A DNA stretch of 64,000 nt from Phenylobacterium parvum. Lineage in GTDB: Bacteria; Pseudomonadota; Alphaproteobacteria; Caulobacterales; Caulobacteraceae. Below are positions 35,249 through 48,245 of the stretch, piece after piece. How positions within the stretch are numbered: position 1 is the stretch's first letter; each line of letters opens with the position of its first letter. The position numbers and the translations under genes are program-made. The notes under the pieces are model-generated. The model ran no database searches and was not told the origin of the DNA. It saw only the letters and a program-made list of their open reading frames with translations. The stretch lies in NCBI RefSeq assembly GCF_003150835.1, contig NZ_CP029479.1:2083501-2147500 (forward strand), read 5' to 3'.

Positions 35249-35998
35249 TCAGCGGACAAGCGGTTCGCCCCGGAGGGCCCGCCCGAAGACGTTGAAGAAT
35301 ACCTGACTTTGCGGATTTTCGCCCGTCCGCCATTCCGGGTGCCACTGGACGGCGAGGACCGGGGCGGCGTTCACGCGCGCCGAGAAGGCCTCGACCACGC
35401 CGTCATCGGCCCGGGCCTCGACATTGAGGCCATCGCCCAGCCGCGAGACCCCCTGGAAGTGGACGGAGTTCACCCGGATCCGGTCCTCGCCCAGGGCCGC
35501 GGCCAGGACCCCGCCGGGCGTCAGGGCCACGTCGTGGGCGTGGTCGAACATCTCGTTGAAGCCCACCTCGTCCGGGGCGTGGTGCTTCAGCAGGTCCGGA
35601 TGCTCCGAGACATCCCGCCGCAGGCTGCCGCCGAAGGCCACGTTCAGCTCCTGGAAGCCCCGGCAGATGCCGAAGACCGGCCGGCCCAGGTCGAGCATGG
35701 CGCGGATCAGGTCGCCGGTCATGGAGTCGCGGGCCGGATCGAAGGGGCCCGGGGCGTCGTCCGCAGCCTCACCGTAGGCTGAGGGGTCCAGGTTGGAGGG
35801 ACTGCCCGTCAGGAGCAGGCCGTCCAGCCGCCCGGCCACATCCGAGGCCCGCATGTACTGCGGCATCGAAGGGATCAACAGGGCGGCGGCGTCGGCATAG
35901 GCCATGGCGGAGGCCACATAGCGGTTCATCACCGCCTGGGCGGGCTCGATCCCGACTGTGCGGGTGCAGCAGACGATGCCGGCGACGGGACGGGCCAT
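35249..35998 (-). CDS. puuD: Gamma-glutamyl-GABA hydrolase (class I glutamine amidotransferase-like)
   Basis: A 249-residue class I glutamine amidotransferase-fold hydrolase: the nucleophile elbow is FGICRGFQELNVAFGG, with the Cys after GI, and the His/Glu partner motif is LAVQWHPEW. LLLTGSPSNLDPSAY and HPDLLKHHAPDE fit the PuuD family. It releases GABA from gamma-glutamyl-GABA. ATG 35998 lies one base after the upstream transporter ATPase stop, so the two are co-translated. Confidence 0.9.
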   Translation of the reverse strand: MARPVAGIVCCTRTVGIEPAQAVMNRYVASAMAYADAAALLIPSMPQYMRASDVAGRLDGLLLTGSPSNLDPSAYGEAADDAPGPFDPARDSMTGDLIRAMLDLGRPVFGICRGFQELNVAFGGSLRRDVSEHPDLLKHHAPDEVGFNEMFDHAHDVALTPGGVLAAALGEDRIRVNSVHFQGVSRLGDGLNVEARADDGVVEAFSARVNAAPVLAVQWHPEWRTGENPQSQVFFNVFGRALRGEPLVR

Positions 35999-35999
35999 G

Positions 36000-37121
<1,122 letters not shown>

Positions 37122-37127
37122 GGCGCC

Positions 37128-38000
37128 TCAGGGACGGTCTTTGGGGCGGTCGAGGGCGGCGTGGCCTCCCGCCGTGGAGGCCGGGTCGCCCTGGACCTTC
37201 AGGGCGATGGCGGTGAGGACAACGGTCAGGACGATGAGAATTGTGGAGGCGGCGTTGACCTCCGGCGTCACCGAGAAGCGGACCATGGAGTAGACCTTGA
37301 CCGGGAAGGTCACGGTGTCCGGGCCAGACGTGAAGAAGGTGATGACGAAATCGTCCAGGCTGAGGGTGAAGGCGAGGAAGCCGCCGGCGACCAGGGAGGG
37401 CGCCATGTGCGGCAGGATGACGTCCTTCAGCGTACGCCACTCACTGGCGCCGAGGTCCCGGGCGGCCTCTTCAAGCTCCCGGTTGAAGCTGGCCATTCTC
37501 GCCCGGACCACCACCGCCACGAAGGGGAAGGAGAAGGAGACGTGGGCGATGATGATGGCGCCCAAGTTCATCGGCCAGGGCAGGCCCTGCGGCCAGGGCA
37601 GGACCTTGGCGAAGAAAACCAGCATGGCCACGCCCAGGCAGATCTCGGGCGCCACGATGGGCAGGGCCAGGGCGCCGTCGAAGCCGGCCTTGCCCGGAAA
37701 ACGGAACCGCCAGAGGGCCAGGGCGGCCAGGGCGCCGAGGATCAGGCTCAGGAAGGTGGAGACCGCGGCGATGGTCAGGCTGTTGACGAAGGCCTCAATC
37801 AGCGAGGCGTTGTTCAGCGCCTTCTCGTAGTACTTCAGGGTGAAGCCCTGCCAGACGATGTTGCGCCGGCTGTCGTTGAAGCTGAACACCATCAGCGCGA
37901 CCAGCGGGGCGTAGAGAAAGACGCCGACGCCGGCCAGCCAAAGCTGCAGGGGCCACCGGCGCAGGTATTCCAGGGGACCGGGAGCCGGACGCTTCGCCAT
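37128..38000 (-). CDS. potI: Polyamine ABC transporter permease (PotI/PotC-like)
   Basis: A 290-residue permease with six predicted helices and the binding-protein-dependent transport motif EEAARDLGASEWRTLKDVILPHM (EAA loop). FSFNDSRRNIVWQGFTLKYYEKAL near residue 40 is typical of PotC/PotI. The start overlaps the preceding permease stop by one base. Works with the neighbouring permease, ATPase and binding protein. Confidence 0.92.
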   Translation of the reverse strand: MAKRPAPGPLEYLRRWPLQLWLAGVGVFLYAPLVALMVFSFNDSRRNIVWQGFTLKYYEKALNNASLIEAFVNSLTIAAVSTFLSLILGALAALALWRFRFPGKAGFDGALALPIVAPEICLGVAMLVFFAKVLPWPQGLPWPMNLGAIIIAHVSFSFPFVAVVVRARMASFNRELEEAARDLGASEWRTLKDVILPHMAPSLVAGGFLAFTLSLDDFVITFFTSGPDTVTFPVKVYSMVRFSVTPEVNAASTILIVLTVVLTAIALKVQGDPASTAGGHAALDRPKDRP

Positions 38001-38905
38001 CAGGCCGGCTCCCGTCCGCGCCGCGAGAGCACCGCCTGCAGGGCGATGGCGATGAAGGTCATGTACATCAGGAGGAAGGACAGGGCCGCGCCGAAGGGCC
38101 AGTCATTGGCCCGCTTGAACTGCCGCTCGATGATGTTGGCGATCATCTGGCTGTCAGGTCCGCCCAGCAGGTCCGGCGTGAGGTAGGACCCCAGGGCCGG
38201 GATGAAGGTGATCACCACCCCCGAGGCGATCCCCGGCAGGGCCAGGGGCGCCACGATGGTCAGGAGGGTCCTCAGGTGCCCGGCGCCCAGGTCGAGGCTG
38301 GCCTCGATGAGCGAGGTGTCCAGGCGGTCCAGGGCCGAGTAGAGCGGCAGGACCATGAAGGGCAGGTGCACGTAAACCAGGCCCAACACGACGGCGAAGT
38401 TGTTGTGCAGGAGCTCCAGGGGCTGGAAGGGCCCGAGCGCCCCAAGTCCGAGTGCGCCGACCCCTGCGCCCATCCCGTTCCATAGCCATTCCAGGGACTG
38501 GTTGACGTAGCCTTCGGTCCGCAGGACTGCGATCAGGGCATAGGTGCGGATCAGGAGATTGGTCCAGAAGGGCAGCATGACGGCCAGGAGCAGCCAGGTC
38601 TTGGCCTTCGGGGGGGCGAAGGTGATGGCAAGGGCGACCGGGAAGCCGATCACCAGGCAGATCAGGGTGGTCAGGCCGGCGATGCCGACCGACTTTACGA
38701 AGATCTTCAGGTAGAGTGGATCGAGGGCCCTGAGATAGTTCGAGAAGGTCCCGGTCAGGGCGATCTCGGTCAGGCCCCGGTTCTCGCCGAAGGAATAGAG
38801 CCAGACGATCCCCATCGGGACCAGGAAAAACAGGGCCAGCCAGAACAGCGGCGGCGCCAGGACCGCGCCGAACAGGGCCTTGGCCGATTTCCAGTGCTGT
38901 TCCAT
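38000..38905 (-). CDS. potH: Polyamine ABC transporter permease (PotH/PotB-like)
   Basis: A 301-residue permease with six predicted helices. The EAA loop is EASLDLGAGHLRTLLTIVAPL. FWTNLLIRTYALIAVLRTEGYVN and PALGSYLTPDLLGGPDSQMIANII are diagnostic of PotB/PotH. It lies 22 nt downstream of the binding-protein gene. Confidence 0.93.
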   Translation of the reverse strand: MEQHWKSAKALFGAVLAPPLFWLALFFLVPMGIVWLYSFGENRGLTEIALTGTFSNYLRALDPLYLKIFVKSVGIAGLTTLICLVIGFPVALAITFAPPKAKTWLLLAVMLPFWTNLLIRTYALIAVLRTEGYVNQSLEWLWNGMGAGVGALGLGALGPFQPLELLHNNFAVVLGLVYVHLPFMVLPLYSALDRLDTSLIEASLDLGAGHLRTLLTIVAPLALPGIASGVVITFIPALGSYLTPDLLGGPDSQMIANIIERQFKRANDWPFGAALSFLLMYMTFIAIALQAVLSRRGREPA

Positions 38906-38927
38906 CCCGCGGGGCCCCGGCGCCGGA

Positions 38928-40022
38928 TCAGGCTGCGCGCACCCGGGTGACCACCTCCTCGTAGAGGCTGGCCTTGGCCGCCCCCTCGAAGGCGCCGTAC
39001 TCGCACTTGGCCATGACGTCGGGGGGCGGGAAGATGGCGGGGTTGTTGCGGTAGCTCTCCGGCATCAGCGCCTTCGCCGCCGCGTTCGGCGTCGGATAAA
39101 GGATGGTCTCGCTGATCTTCTTCCCGGCCTCGGCGTCGAGGAGGTAGTTGATGAAGGCATGCGCATTGTTCGGGCGCGGCGCCCCCGCCGGGATGCAGAG
39201 GTTATCGGAGTTGATCAGGCTGCCCTCCTTGGGCACGACGAAGCCGATGTCAGGGTCCTCGGCCATGATCTGGGCGATGTCGCCGTTGTACTCCAGGACC
39301 AGGTCGACCTCGCCGGACAGCAGCATGTCCTGGCCGTTGTCCTCGTGGAAGGCCTTCACGAAGGGCTTCTGGCGGACCAGCATCTTCTCGATCTCGGCGA
39401 CCATCTCGGGCGGGATGTTGTTGACCGAGTGACCCTTGTACTTGGCGGCCAGCCGGATCAGGTCGGCGGACTCGGACAGGAGGGCGATCTTGCCCTTGTA
39501 GGCGTCGGAGTCGAACAGCCATTTCCAGCTGTCCGGGACGCCCTTCACCTTGCTCTTGCGGTACCCGATGCCGAGGACCAGCCAGGTGTAGGGGACCGAC
39601 ATCTTCCGGCCGGGATCGTAGTCCGGGTTCATGAAGCTGGGGTCGATGTTCTTCAGGTTCGGGATCTTGGAATGGTCGAGGGGCTGGATGAGCTTGGCCT
39701 CGGTCATCCGGCTGACGAACTCGTTGGACGGCACGATGACGTCGAAGCCCGGATTGCCCGCCTTCAGCTTGGCGAACAGCTCGTCGTTGGTGGCGAAGAG
39801 GCTCATGTTCACGTCGACGCCGGAGGCCGCCTTGAAGTCGGCCAGGGTCGTCTCGCCGATGTAGGTGTCCCAGTTGTAGAAGTTCAGCTTGGGTTCCTCG
39901 CCGCCGCCGGCGGGTGCGGCGCCGGGCTGGGAGCAGGCGCTGAACGAGACCCCGATGGCGGCGGCGCCAAAGGCGGTGAGCAGGCTGCGGCGGGACGCGC
40001 CGCGTCCAGAAAGCATCGACAT
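38928..40022 (-). CDS. potF: Polyamine-binding periplasmic lipoprotein (PotD/PotF-like)
   Basis: A 364-residue solute-binding protein. ATG 40022 has GGAGAGG upstream; a longer frame to 40088 is not needed. The N-terminus has a twin-arginine stretch (GASRRSLLTAFG) and a lipobox-like FSACS, so it may be a Tat-exported lipoprotein. The mature part opens with LNFYNWDTYIGE, the signature of polyamine-binding proteins, and contains FDVIVPSNEFV and WKWLFDSDAYKGKIALL. It captures putrescine or related diamines for the PotHI permeases. Confidence 0.92.
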   Translation of the reverse strand: MSMLSGRGASRRSLLTAFGAAAIGVSFSACSQPGAAPAGGGEEPKLNFYNWDTYIGETTLADFKAASGVDVNMSLFATNDELFAKLKAGNPGFDVIVPSNEFVSRMTEAKLIQPLDHSKIPNLKNIDPSFMNPDYDPGRKMSVPYTWLVLGIGYRKSKVKGVPDSWKWLFDSDAYKGKIALLSESADLIRLAAKYKGHSVNNIPPEMVAEIEKMLVRQKPFVKAFHEDNGQDMLLSGEVDLVLEYNGDIAQIMAEDPDIGFVVPKEGSLINSDNLCIPAGAPRPNNAHAFINYLLDAEAGKKISETILYPTPNAAAKALMPESYRNNPAIFPPPDVMAKCEYGAFEGAAKASLYEEVVTRVRAA

Positions 40023-40116
40023 CGGGAAGGCCTCTCCAGGTGCTGGGATCTTTCCCGGAGGATGACGGCGCCGGCGCGCCCGGATCAATCCCGAAAGCGC
40101 CTTATCCTGTCCGGAT

Positions 40117-41502
40117 TCAGGCGTTGCCCAGATACCAGTCGTAGTCGAGGGCGGTGACGACCGCGCCGAAGCGGTCCTGCTCCGTGCGCTTTACGGAGGT
40201 GAACATCTCCACGAAGCGCGGGCCAAGGTAATCCCGAAGCACCTCGGACCGTTCGAACATGTCAACGGCCGCGACCCAGTCGGTAGGCAGTCGGACCCCG
40301 TCCCGGGCTGCGGCGGCGTATCCGTCGCCCTCCACCGCCGGCCCCGGGTCCAGCCGGTTCACGATCCCATGGTGGGCGGCCGCCAGCAGGGCCGCCAGCA
40401 CGAGATGGGGATGGGCGTCGGCCCCGGCGACCCGGTGCTCTACGTGCCGGGTGACCGGCGGCCCTGCCGGGATGCGCAGGGAGACGGTGCGGTTGTTCAC
40501 CCCCCAGGTCGGCGCCACGGGCGCGTAGGAGTTGGCCCGGAACCGCCGGTAGCTGTTGGCGTTGGGCGCCAGGATGGCCATGCAGTCCGCCATCAGGGCC
40601 TTCATCCCGCCGATGGCGTGGCGCAGCAGGTCCGAGCCCTCGGGCCGCTCATCGGCGCAGAGGTTCTTTCCCTCGGAATCCGCGAAGCTCACATGCACAT
40701 GGAAGCCGCTGCCGGCCCGGTCCGCCCAGGGCTTGGCCATGAAGGTGGCCTCGCAGCCATGTCGCGGCGCAATCCCCTTCACCGCGCGCTTGTAGCGGAC
40801 CGCGTCGTCTGCGGCGGCCATGGCGTCGGGCTTATGGTGCAGGGTCAGCTCGAGCTGGGCCGGGGCGAACTCGGAGATGGCGCCCTCGAGGGGCAGGCCC
40901 ATGATGTCGGCGGTGTCCCAGAGCTCGCGCAGGAAGGGGGCGTGATCCTCAAGCTCGGGCAGGCCGTAGACCTGGATGCCCTCGGGTCGCCGGCCGGTGC
41001 GGACGGAGCGGGCCGGGAGGATCTCGCCGTTCGGGCCGCGTTCCATGTCGAGGAGGTAGAATTCCAGCTCGCAGGCGGCGACGGGGGTCAGGCCGTCGGC
41101 GGCGTAGCGGTCGAGCACCCGGCGCAGCACATGGCGGGGGTCGAGGTCATTGGGGGTCCCGTCCAGCTCGTACATGGACAGCATGACCTGGGCGACGTCC
41201 GGGCCCAGCCAGGGCGCAAGCGTCAGGGTGCCGGGGACAGGACGGGCGCGACGGTCAGCGTCGCCGTCCTCCCAGACCAGGCCGGTCTCCTCGCAGTCCG
41301 CGCCCTGGGTGTCGACGACCAGGACGGAGCCCGGCAGGAAGCGGCCGTAGTCATAGACCGCCGCCAACTCCTCGATCCGCAGGCGCTTGCCCCGGGGCAC
41401 GCCGGTCATGCTGGTGAAGACCACCTCGACGAACCTCACCTCGGGATGGGCGGCCAGGAAGGCGCGGCATTCCTCGGGATCGGCGACGGGATTGGCGGGC
41501 AT
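40117..41502 (-). CDS. Second glutamine-synthetase-family gamma-glutamylpolyamine synthetase-like protein
   Basis: A 461-residue paralog of the puuA gene in the same cluster. The start is ATG 41502 (GAGG 8 nt upstream); ATG 41544 is possible. It shares CELEFYLLDME, QLELTLHHKPDA, FMAKPWADRAGSGFHVHVS, and NRTVSLRIP followed by HRVAGADAHPHLVLA. The specificity may differ from puuA (other diamine, spermidine or monoamine, as for GlnA3/GlnA4-type enzymes). It is the first gene of the polyamine operon, 94 nt before potF. Confidence 0.85.
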   Translation of the reverse strand: MPANPVADPEECRAFLAAHPEVRFVEVVFTSMTGVPRGKRLRIEELAAVYDYGRFLPGSVLVVDTQGADCEETGLVWEDGDADRRARPVPGTLTLAPWLGPDVAQVMLSMYELDGTPNDLDPRHVLRRVLDRYAADGLTPVAACELEFYLLDMERGPNGEILPARSVRTGRRPEGIQVYGLPELEDHAPFLRELWDTADIMGLPLEGAISEFAPAQLELTLHHKPDAMAAADDAVRYKRAVKGIAPRHGCEATFMAKPWADRAGSGFHVHVSFADSEGKNLCADERPEGSDLLRHAIGGMKALMADCMAILAPNANSYRRFRANSYAPVAPTWGVNNRTVSLRIPAGPPVTRHVEHRVAGADAHPHLVLAALLAAAHHGIVNRLDPGPAVEGDGYAAAARDGVRLPTDWVAAVDMFERSEVLRDYLGPRFVEMFTSVKRTEQDRFGAVVTALDYDWYLGNA

Positions 41503-41577
41503 GGGCGGGGACCTCGGGTCAGATATCTCGGGCACCTTTGCCACGCCCGGCGGGACGCGCCAACAGCCGGCGGCGGC

Positions 41578-42357
41578 CTACCGGGTCCCGGACTCGCTGG
41601 CGATGAGGGCGGCGACCCGCTCCATGGGCGCCTGCGACGTCGTGATGAGGCCCGAGGCCCCATTGTCCATGTCGATGATCAGGCTCAGGGCGAGGGCGAC
41701 CAGGACGAAGAGGCCGCTCGTCGACATGAAGTGCCGGGAGCCGGTGGCGGCCAGGGTCAGTCCGACCAGCAGGGCCGATCCGAAGGCGTAGCCCAGGAGG
41801 CTCCGGATGATCCGGTCCGGGATCTTGGCGTCGAAGGCCGCATACCGGCGCTCGGCGTCGTCGAACATCTCGTTGGTGGCGTTCAGCAGGGGCACCGCGA
41901 TCCGCTGGCCGGACGGCGTCTCGAGGGCCCTGTCGGTGGCGGCCCAGATGCGTCGCTGCAGGTCGCCGGTCTGGCGGCCGACGGCGTCAAGGGCCTCCCG
42001 GTCGCTCCTCGCTGCGGCGAACTGCATCCGCACCTTCACGTACTCCGCCATGAGGGGGTTGATCTCACTCCGGTTGGCGTCATCCAGCAGCTGTTGGCGC
42101 AGGTGGGTCGTGGAGATGGCGTTGGCCTCATGGGTCACGAGGTCCCGCCTCAGCTCGAAGTTGGACTGGGCCATGCCGAAGGTGAATCCGACCAGCAGGG
42201 CCAGCATGGTCAGGGCGGCGGACATGACGAAGGTCGTGCCCTCCTCGCTGGACATGTCGCGGCGCGCGCGGAACCAGAGGTAGGACCGGAACCCCAGCTC
42301 CAGGGTCAGGATGAGGAGGGTGGAGAGACCGATCCAGGTGAGGGCGGGGTTGATCAT
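41578..42357 (-). CDS. DUF4239 (bestrophin-like) membrane protein
   Basis: A 259-residue membrane protein with two helices near the N-terminus (~6-26 and ~42-62), a helical cytosolic or periplasmic domain of ~130 residues (LRRDLVTHEANAISTTHLR), and two C-terminal helices (~190-235). The pattern EGTTFVMSAALTMLALLVGFTFGMA is typical of DUF4239. Function unknown. It starts 24 nt after the thiC stop on the same strand and may be read through from it. Confidence 0.82.
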   Translation of the reverse strand: MINPALTWIGLSTLLILTLELGFRSYLWFRARRDMSSEEGTTFVMSAALTMLALLVGFTFGMAQSNFELRRDLVTHEANAISTTHLRQQLLDDANRSEINPLMAEYVKVRMQFAAARSDREALDAVGRQTGDLQRRIWAATDRALETPSGQRIAVPLLNATNEMFDDAERRYAAFDAKIPDRIIRSLLGYAFGSALLVGLTLAATGSRHFMSTSGLFVLVALALSLIIDMDNGASGLITTSQAPMERVAALIASESGTR

Positions 42358-42381
42358 GGACGGCTCCTGGCGGGGGCCGGC

Positions 42382-44262
<1,881 letters not shown>

Positions 44263-44265
44263 TCA

Positions 44266-44356
44266 AGGCGCCTTTCCCTTCGCCGGCATGACCCGGATCA
44301 GGTTCTGCGGGTCGCGGGCTCACCCGCCTCTCAGCCGCCTAGGCGCGGCTCCCCGA
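44266..44356 (-). promoter_or_regulatory. TPP riboswitch upstream of thiC
   Basis: Read on the minus strand, the leader shows the THI-box order: GGGGAGCC, CTGAGAGGC, GACCC, GAACCTGATCCGGGTCATGCC and the closing GCGAAGGGAA. It lies ~50 nt upstream of the thiC start codon, so binding of thiamine pyrophosphate probably hides the ribosome site or stops transcription. Confidence 0.95.
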
Positions 44357-44390
44357 GGACCTTGGGACCCTAGGCCGGATTCCGGGACCT

Positions 44391-44428
44391 GGAAAGAAAA
44401 AGGGCGGCCGCCAGACCGGCGACCGCCC
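44391..44428 (-). terminator. Intrinsic terminator after the PQQ dehydrogenase
   Basis: On the minus strand GGGCGGTCGCC pairs with GGCGGCCGCCC across a 5-nt loop (44402-44428), followed by TTTTTCTTTCC. It lies 22 nt after the dehydrogenase stop and just before the thiC riboswitch. Confidence 0.88.
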
Positions 44429-44449
44429 CATTCCGTTCCGGAGAGCGGC

Positions 44450-46576
44450 TCAGCCCTTCGGCGAAGCCGCGGCCCCGGCCGCCGTGCGGGTCTGGGACTT
44501 CTTCGACTCGGTGAGGATGTAGGCGCGCAGGTCCTCCACCTCCTTGGCGTTCAGGAACCGCGAGAAGCTCGCCATGCCGCGGCTGGCCAGGGCGCCGTCC
44601 AGCATGACCGACTTGAAGCTGTCCGCGGTGAGCAGCATCTGCGACTTGCGCAGGTCGGGCAGGTAGGTCCCCGAGACGCTGGGTCCATGACAGACCTGGC
44701 AGTTCTCGTGGTAGAGCGCGAAGCCGTTCTTTGCATCGCCCTTGCCCGCCACGACCTGGGTCAGGTCGAGGGCCGGGATCTCGGGGATGACGTAGGGCTT
44801 GGCGGTCGCCTTGCCGCCCAGCTTGAAGACCATCAGCCGGCCGGCGAGGCGGGGGCGGTCCTTCAGCATGATCGAGGCCGAGGTCGGGCCGGCGCCGCCA
44901 TAGCCCACCATGAGGGCCACGTACTGCTCGCCGTCGAGCTCGTAGGTCGAAGGCGCCGCGACGATGCCGTTGCCGGTGTCCAGGCTCCAGAGCTTCTTGC
45001 CGGTGGCGGCCTCGTAGGCGACGAAGTCCCCCTCGCCCGCACCCTGGAAGACCAGGCCGCCCGCCGTCGACAGGATGCCGCCATTCCAGAAGAAGGGATG
45101 TTCGACGGTCCAGCGCGGCTTGCCCGCCACCGGGTCCCAGGCGATCAGCTGTCCCTTGTACATGGCCTTGATGGCCTTGATCTGGGCGGCGTCGTCAGGA
45201 AGGGCGTTGGCCAGGATGTCGGTGCCGACATTCCAGGCGCCGGCCTTGTACTTGAAGTCCTTCACGTTGGTGTAGGCGAAGGGCGCCGTGTGGGCGGGGA
45301 TGTAGACCAGCCCCTCCTTCGGGTTGAACGCCATGGGATGCCAGTTGTGGGCGCCCAGCGGGCCCGGAAGGGCCATGGCGGGGGCGTTCTCGTAGCGCGC
45401 GCCCTCGACCTCGATGGGACGGCCGGTCTTCAGGTCGACACCCTTGGCCCAGGTGACCGGGGCGTAGGCGTTGGCCGAGATGAGCTGGCCGGTCGCCCGG
45501 TCGATCACATAGAAGAAGCCGTTCTTCGGCGCCTGCATCAGCACCTTGCGCGGCTGGCCGCCAATGGTCAGGTCCGCCAGCATGATGTGCTGGGTGGCCG
45601 TGTAGTCCCAGCTCTCGCCCGGGGTGGTCTGGTAGTGCCAGACGTACTCGCCGGTGTCCGGCTTCAGGGCCAGGATGGACGAGACGAAGAGATTGTCGCC
45701 CTTGCCGTCCGAGCGCTTCTGGTGGTTCCAGGGCGTACCGTTGCCGACACCCAGGTAGACGATGTCCAGGGCCGGGTCATAGGCCATGGAGTCCCAGATG
45801 GTCGCGCCGCCGCCGGTCTTCTTCCAGGTCTCGCCAAACCAGGTGCCCGAGGCCTTCTCGGCCATGATCTTGTCCGAGGCCGCGCCATCCGGCTTACCCT
45901 CGGGGTTGGGGGCTGTGTAGAAGCGCCAGACCATCTTGCCGGTGGCGGCGTCATAGGCGGAGACATAGCCGCGGACGCCGTACTCAGCGCCGCCGTTCCC
46001 GATCAGGACCTTGTCCTTCACGATCCGCGGTGCGCCGGTGATGGTGTAGGGCTTGGAATTGTCAGTGGTCTGCACCGACCAGGCAGGCTTGCCGCTGTCG
46101 GCGTTCAGGGCGATCAACCGGCCGTCCAGCGTGCCAAAGTAGACCTTGCCCTTCCAGACGGCGACGCCCCGGTTCACCACGTCGCAGCAGGCGTCAAAGC
46201 CCTTGGAGCCATCGACCTTGGGATCGTAGGACCACTTCAGGGCCCCCGAGCGGGCGTCGAAGGCGTAGACCTTGGACCAGGCGGTGGTGGTGTAGAGCAC
46301 GCCGTCGACCATGACCGGGGTGGCCTCCTGGCCGCGGTCGGTATCGAACTCATGGTACCAGGCCAGGCCGAGGTCCTTGACGTTGGAGATGTTGATCTTG
46401 TCGAGCGGGCTGTAGCGCTGCTCGTCATAGGTCCGGCCGACGGCCAGCCATTCGCCATTGGCGTTCGCCGCAGCAAGGCGCTCACCATCCACGCGTCCAC
46501 CCTTGCCGCCAGCCTGTCCGCAGGCCGCGAGCAGGACCGTCAGGGCGAATACTCCCGCAAGGCGCATAACCGTCAT
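44450..46576 (-). CDS. PQQ-dependent alcohol dehydrogenase with C-terminal cytochrome c
   Basis: A 708-residue quinohaemoprotein. ATG 46576 has GGAGGG just upstream; ATG 46567 is possible. A lipobox-like LLAACG at the end of the signal peptide suggests a lipoprotein. The N-terminal ~570 residues form the eight-bladed PQQ propeller: [11 protein letters not shown] carries the vicinal Cys disulfide over PQQ, and tryptophan-docking repeats occur throughout. The C-terminal domain has CQVCHG haem c binding and [10 protein letters not shown] with a Met ligand region. It oxidises alcohols in the periplasm and passes electrons to the haem. Confidence 0.92.
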   Translation of the reverse strand: MTVMRLAGVFALTVLLAACGQAGGKGGRVDGERLAAANANGEWLAVGRTYDEQRYSPLDKINISNVKDLGLAWYHEFDTDRGQEATPVMVDGVLYTTTAWSKVYAFDARSGALKWSYDPKVDGSKGFDACCDVVNRGVAVWKGKVYFGTLDGRLIALNADSGKPAWSVQTTDNSKPYTITGAPRIVKDKVLIGNGGAEYGVRGYVSAYDAATGKMVWRFYTAPNPEGKPDGAASDKIMAEKASGTWFGETWKKTGGGATIWDSMAYDPALDIVYLGVGNGTPWNHQKRSDGKGDNLFVSSILALKPDTGEYVWHYQTTPGESWDYTATQHIMLADLTIGGQPRKVLMQAPKNGFFYVIDRATGQLISANAYAPVTWAKGVDLKTGRPIEVEGARYENAPAMALPGPLGAHNWHPMAFNPKEGLVYIPAHTAPFAYTNVKDFKYKAGAWNVGTDILANALPDDAAQIKAIKAMYKGQLIAWDPVAGKPRWTVEHPFFWNGGILSTAGGLVFQGAGEGDFVAYEAATGKKLWSLDTGNGIVAAPSTYELDGEQYVALMVGYGGAGPTSASIMLKDRPRLAGRLMVFKLGGKATAKPYVIPEIPALDLTQVVAGKGDAKNGFALYHENCQVCHGPSVSGTYLPDLRKSQMLLTADSFKSVMLDGALASRGMASFSRFLNAKEVEDLRAYILTESKKSQTRTAAGAAASPKG

Positions 46577-46778
46577 CGTTCCCTCCCCGGAGGCCCACAT
46601 CTGGGCCAGGGTCGAGTATGCTCAGGGCGGAGGGAACGGCAAGCCATGACGTGGCGTCACTTGCCCGGGGGTGTTAACCTCGTGATCATGGACCGGAAAC
46701 CCGGCCTTTACCTGCACCTGCCAGTCTAGGGCGTCGGGCGGGTTGTCAGTCCGTCCGGAACCCCAGGGAACGCGGCTC

Positions 46779-48245
46779 ATGAGCAAGACCATCGTTGTGG
46801 TGGATGATGACCCGACCCAGAGACGCCTGATCCAGGCCGTACTCGAGCGGGAGGGATTCACCGCGACCTTGCTGGGCAGCGGGGACGCCCTGCTCGACCG
46901 GATGGCGACAGGAGCGCCGTGCGACCTCATCCTCCTGGATCTGGTCATGCCGGGCCGCTCGGGTCTGGAGACCCTGACTGAACTCCGAAGCCGCGGGCAT
47001 CTGCATCCCGTCATTGTCCTGACCGCCTCGGGTGGCATCGACACCGTGGTCCAGGCCATGCAGGCCGGCGCCTCGGACTTCTTCGTCAAACCCGCTTCGC
47101 CCGAGCGGATCGCGATCTCGATCAACAACGCCCTTTCCATCGGAGCCCTTCGCTCGGAAGTCGCCCAGCTCCGGAAGCGGGCCGAGGGCCGGACTACCTT
47201 CGCCGACCTGGTCGGGGAGTCCCCGGCCATGAACCTCGTCCGCCGGATGGGCGAGCGGGCCGCTAGGTCCTCCATCCCAGTCCTGATCACCGGCGAGAGC
47301 GGGGTCGGTAAGGAGGTGATGGCCCGGGCCGTGCACGGCTCTTCCGACAGGGCCGGTCGTCCCTTCGTGGCCGTGAACTGCGGCGCCATTCCCGAAGCCC
47401 TGGTGGAGTCCATCCTCTTCGGCCACGAGAAGGGCAGCTTCACCGGCGCCACCGATCGCCATGCCGGCAAGTTCCAGGAGGCCAACGGGGGCACCCTGCT
47501 CCTGGATGAGGTGGGCGAGTTGCCCCTGGACGTCCAGGTCAAGCTCCTGCGGGTCCTCCAGGAGGGCGAGGTGGACCCGGTTGGCGCCCGCAGGTCGGTG
47601 AAGGTCGACGTCCGCATCATCTCGGCGACCAATCGGGACCTCGCCCGGGCGGTGGCCGAGGGCGTGTTCCGCGAGGATCTCTTCTACCGGCTCAATGTGT
47701 TTCCGATCGAGGCGCCGCCCTTGAGGGAGCGCCGCCAGGATATCCCCGCCCTGGTGGAGGCCTTCCTCCGAAGGTTCAGTATCGAGGAAGGTCGCGCCAT
47801 CGCCGGGGCCAGCGCCGAGACCATGGACCTCCTGGTGAACTACGACTGGCCGGGCAACATCCGCCAACTGGAGAATGCGGTCTACCGGGCGATCGTCCTG
47901 GCCGATTCCCCCCAGCTTCAGCCTTATGACTTTCCCGCGATCTCGGGCCAATCGCCCCCCGCGCCCGCCGCAGCTGCGCCGTCACCGCCGCCCGCCCACC
48001 TTCCGCCGGCGGCCGTTCCCGCAGGCGCAACGAGCGCCGCACCGGCGCCCGTGAGCCTGCTGGACGAGGAGGGACACCTGCGGACCCTTGAAGCCATTGA
48101 GGCGGACCTCATCCGGCTCGCCATCGAGCGCTACCAGGGCCACATGAGCGAAGTCGCCCGCCGCCTCGGCATCGGCCGGTCGACCCTTTACCGCAAGGTG
48201 CGGGAGAATGGCCTGGGCGACCTCGTCGGACTTGGCGACGCCTGA
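46779..48245 (+). CDS. Sigma54-dependent response regulator (NtrC family)
   Basis: A 488-residue three-domain regulator. The receiver domain (1-~120) has Asp 54 in LILLDLVMPG as the phosphorylation site and Lys in FFVKPAS. The AAA+ domain has Walker A GESGVGKE, the sigma54 contact loop reads GSFTGA instead of GAFTGA, and Walker B is GGTLLLDEVGELP. A proline/alanine-rich linker of ~60 residues leads to a Fis-type helix-turn-helix (EVARRLGIGRSTLYRKV). No sensor kinase is adjacent. It is convergent with the gapR pair, with adjacent stops at 48245/48246. Confidence 0.92.
   Translation: MSKTIVVVDDDPTQRRLIQAVLEREGFTATLLGSGDALLDRMATGAPCDLILLDLVMPGRSGLETLTELRSRGHLHPVIVLTASGGIDTVVQAMQAGASDFFVKPASPERIAISINNALSIGALRSEVAQLRKRAEGRTTFADLVGESPAMNLVRRMGERAARSSIPVLITGESGVGKEVMARAVHGSSDRAGRPFVAVNCGAIPEALVESILFGHEKGSFTGATDRHAGKFQEANGGTLLLDEVGELPLDVQVKLLRVLQEGEVDPVGARRSVKVDVRIISATNRDLARAVAEGVFREDLFYRLNVFPIEAPPLRERRQDIPALVEAFLRRFSIEEGRAIAGASAETMDLLVNYDWPGNIRQLENAVYRAIVLADSPQLQPYDFPAISGQSPPAPAAAAPSPPPAHLPPAAVPAGATSAAPAPVSLLDEEGHLRTLEAIEADLIRLAIERYQGHMSEVARRLGIGRSTLYRKVRENGLGDLVGLGDA

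Noticed and set aside
46647..46664. Possible sigma54 promoter or TGACG-N3-CGTCA operator before the response regulator
   Set aside because: The GG and GC elements are 8 bp apart, not 10, and the dyad is short; not strong enough to call.
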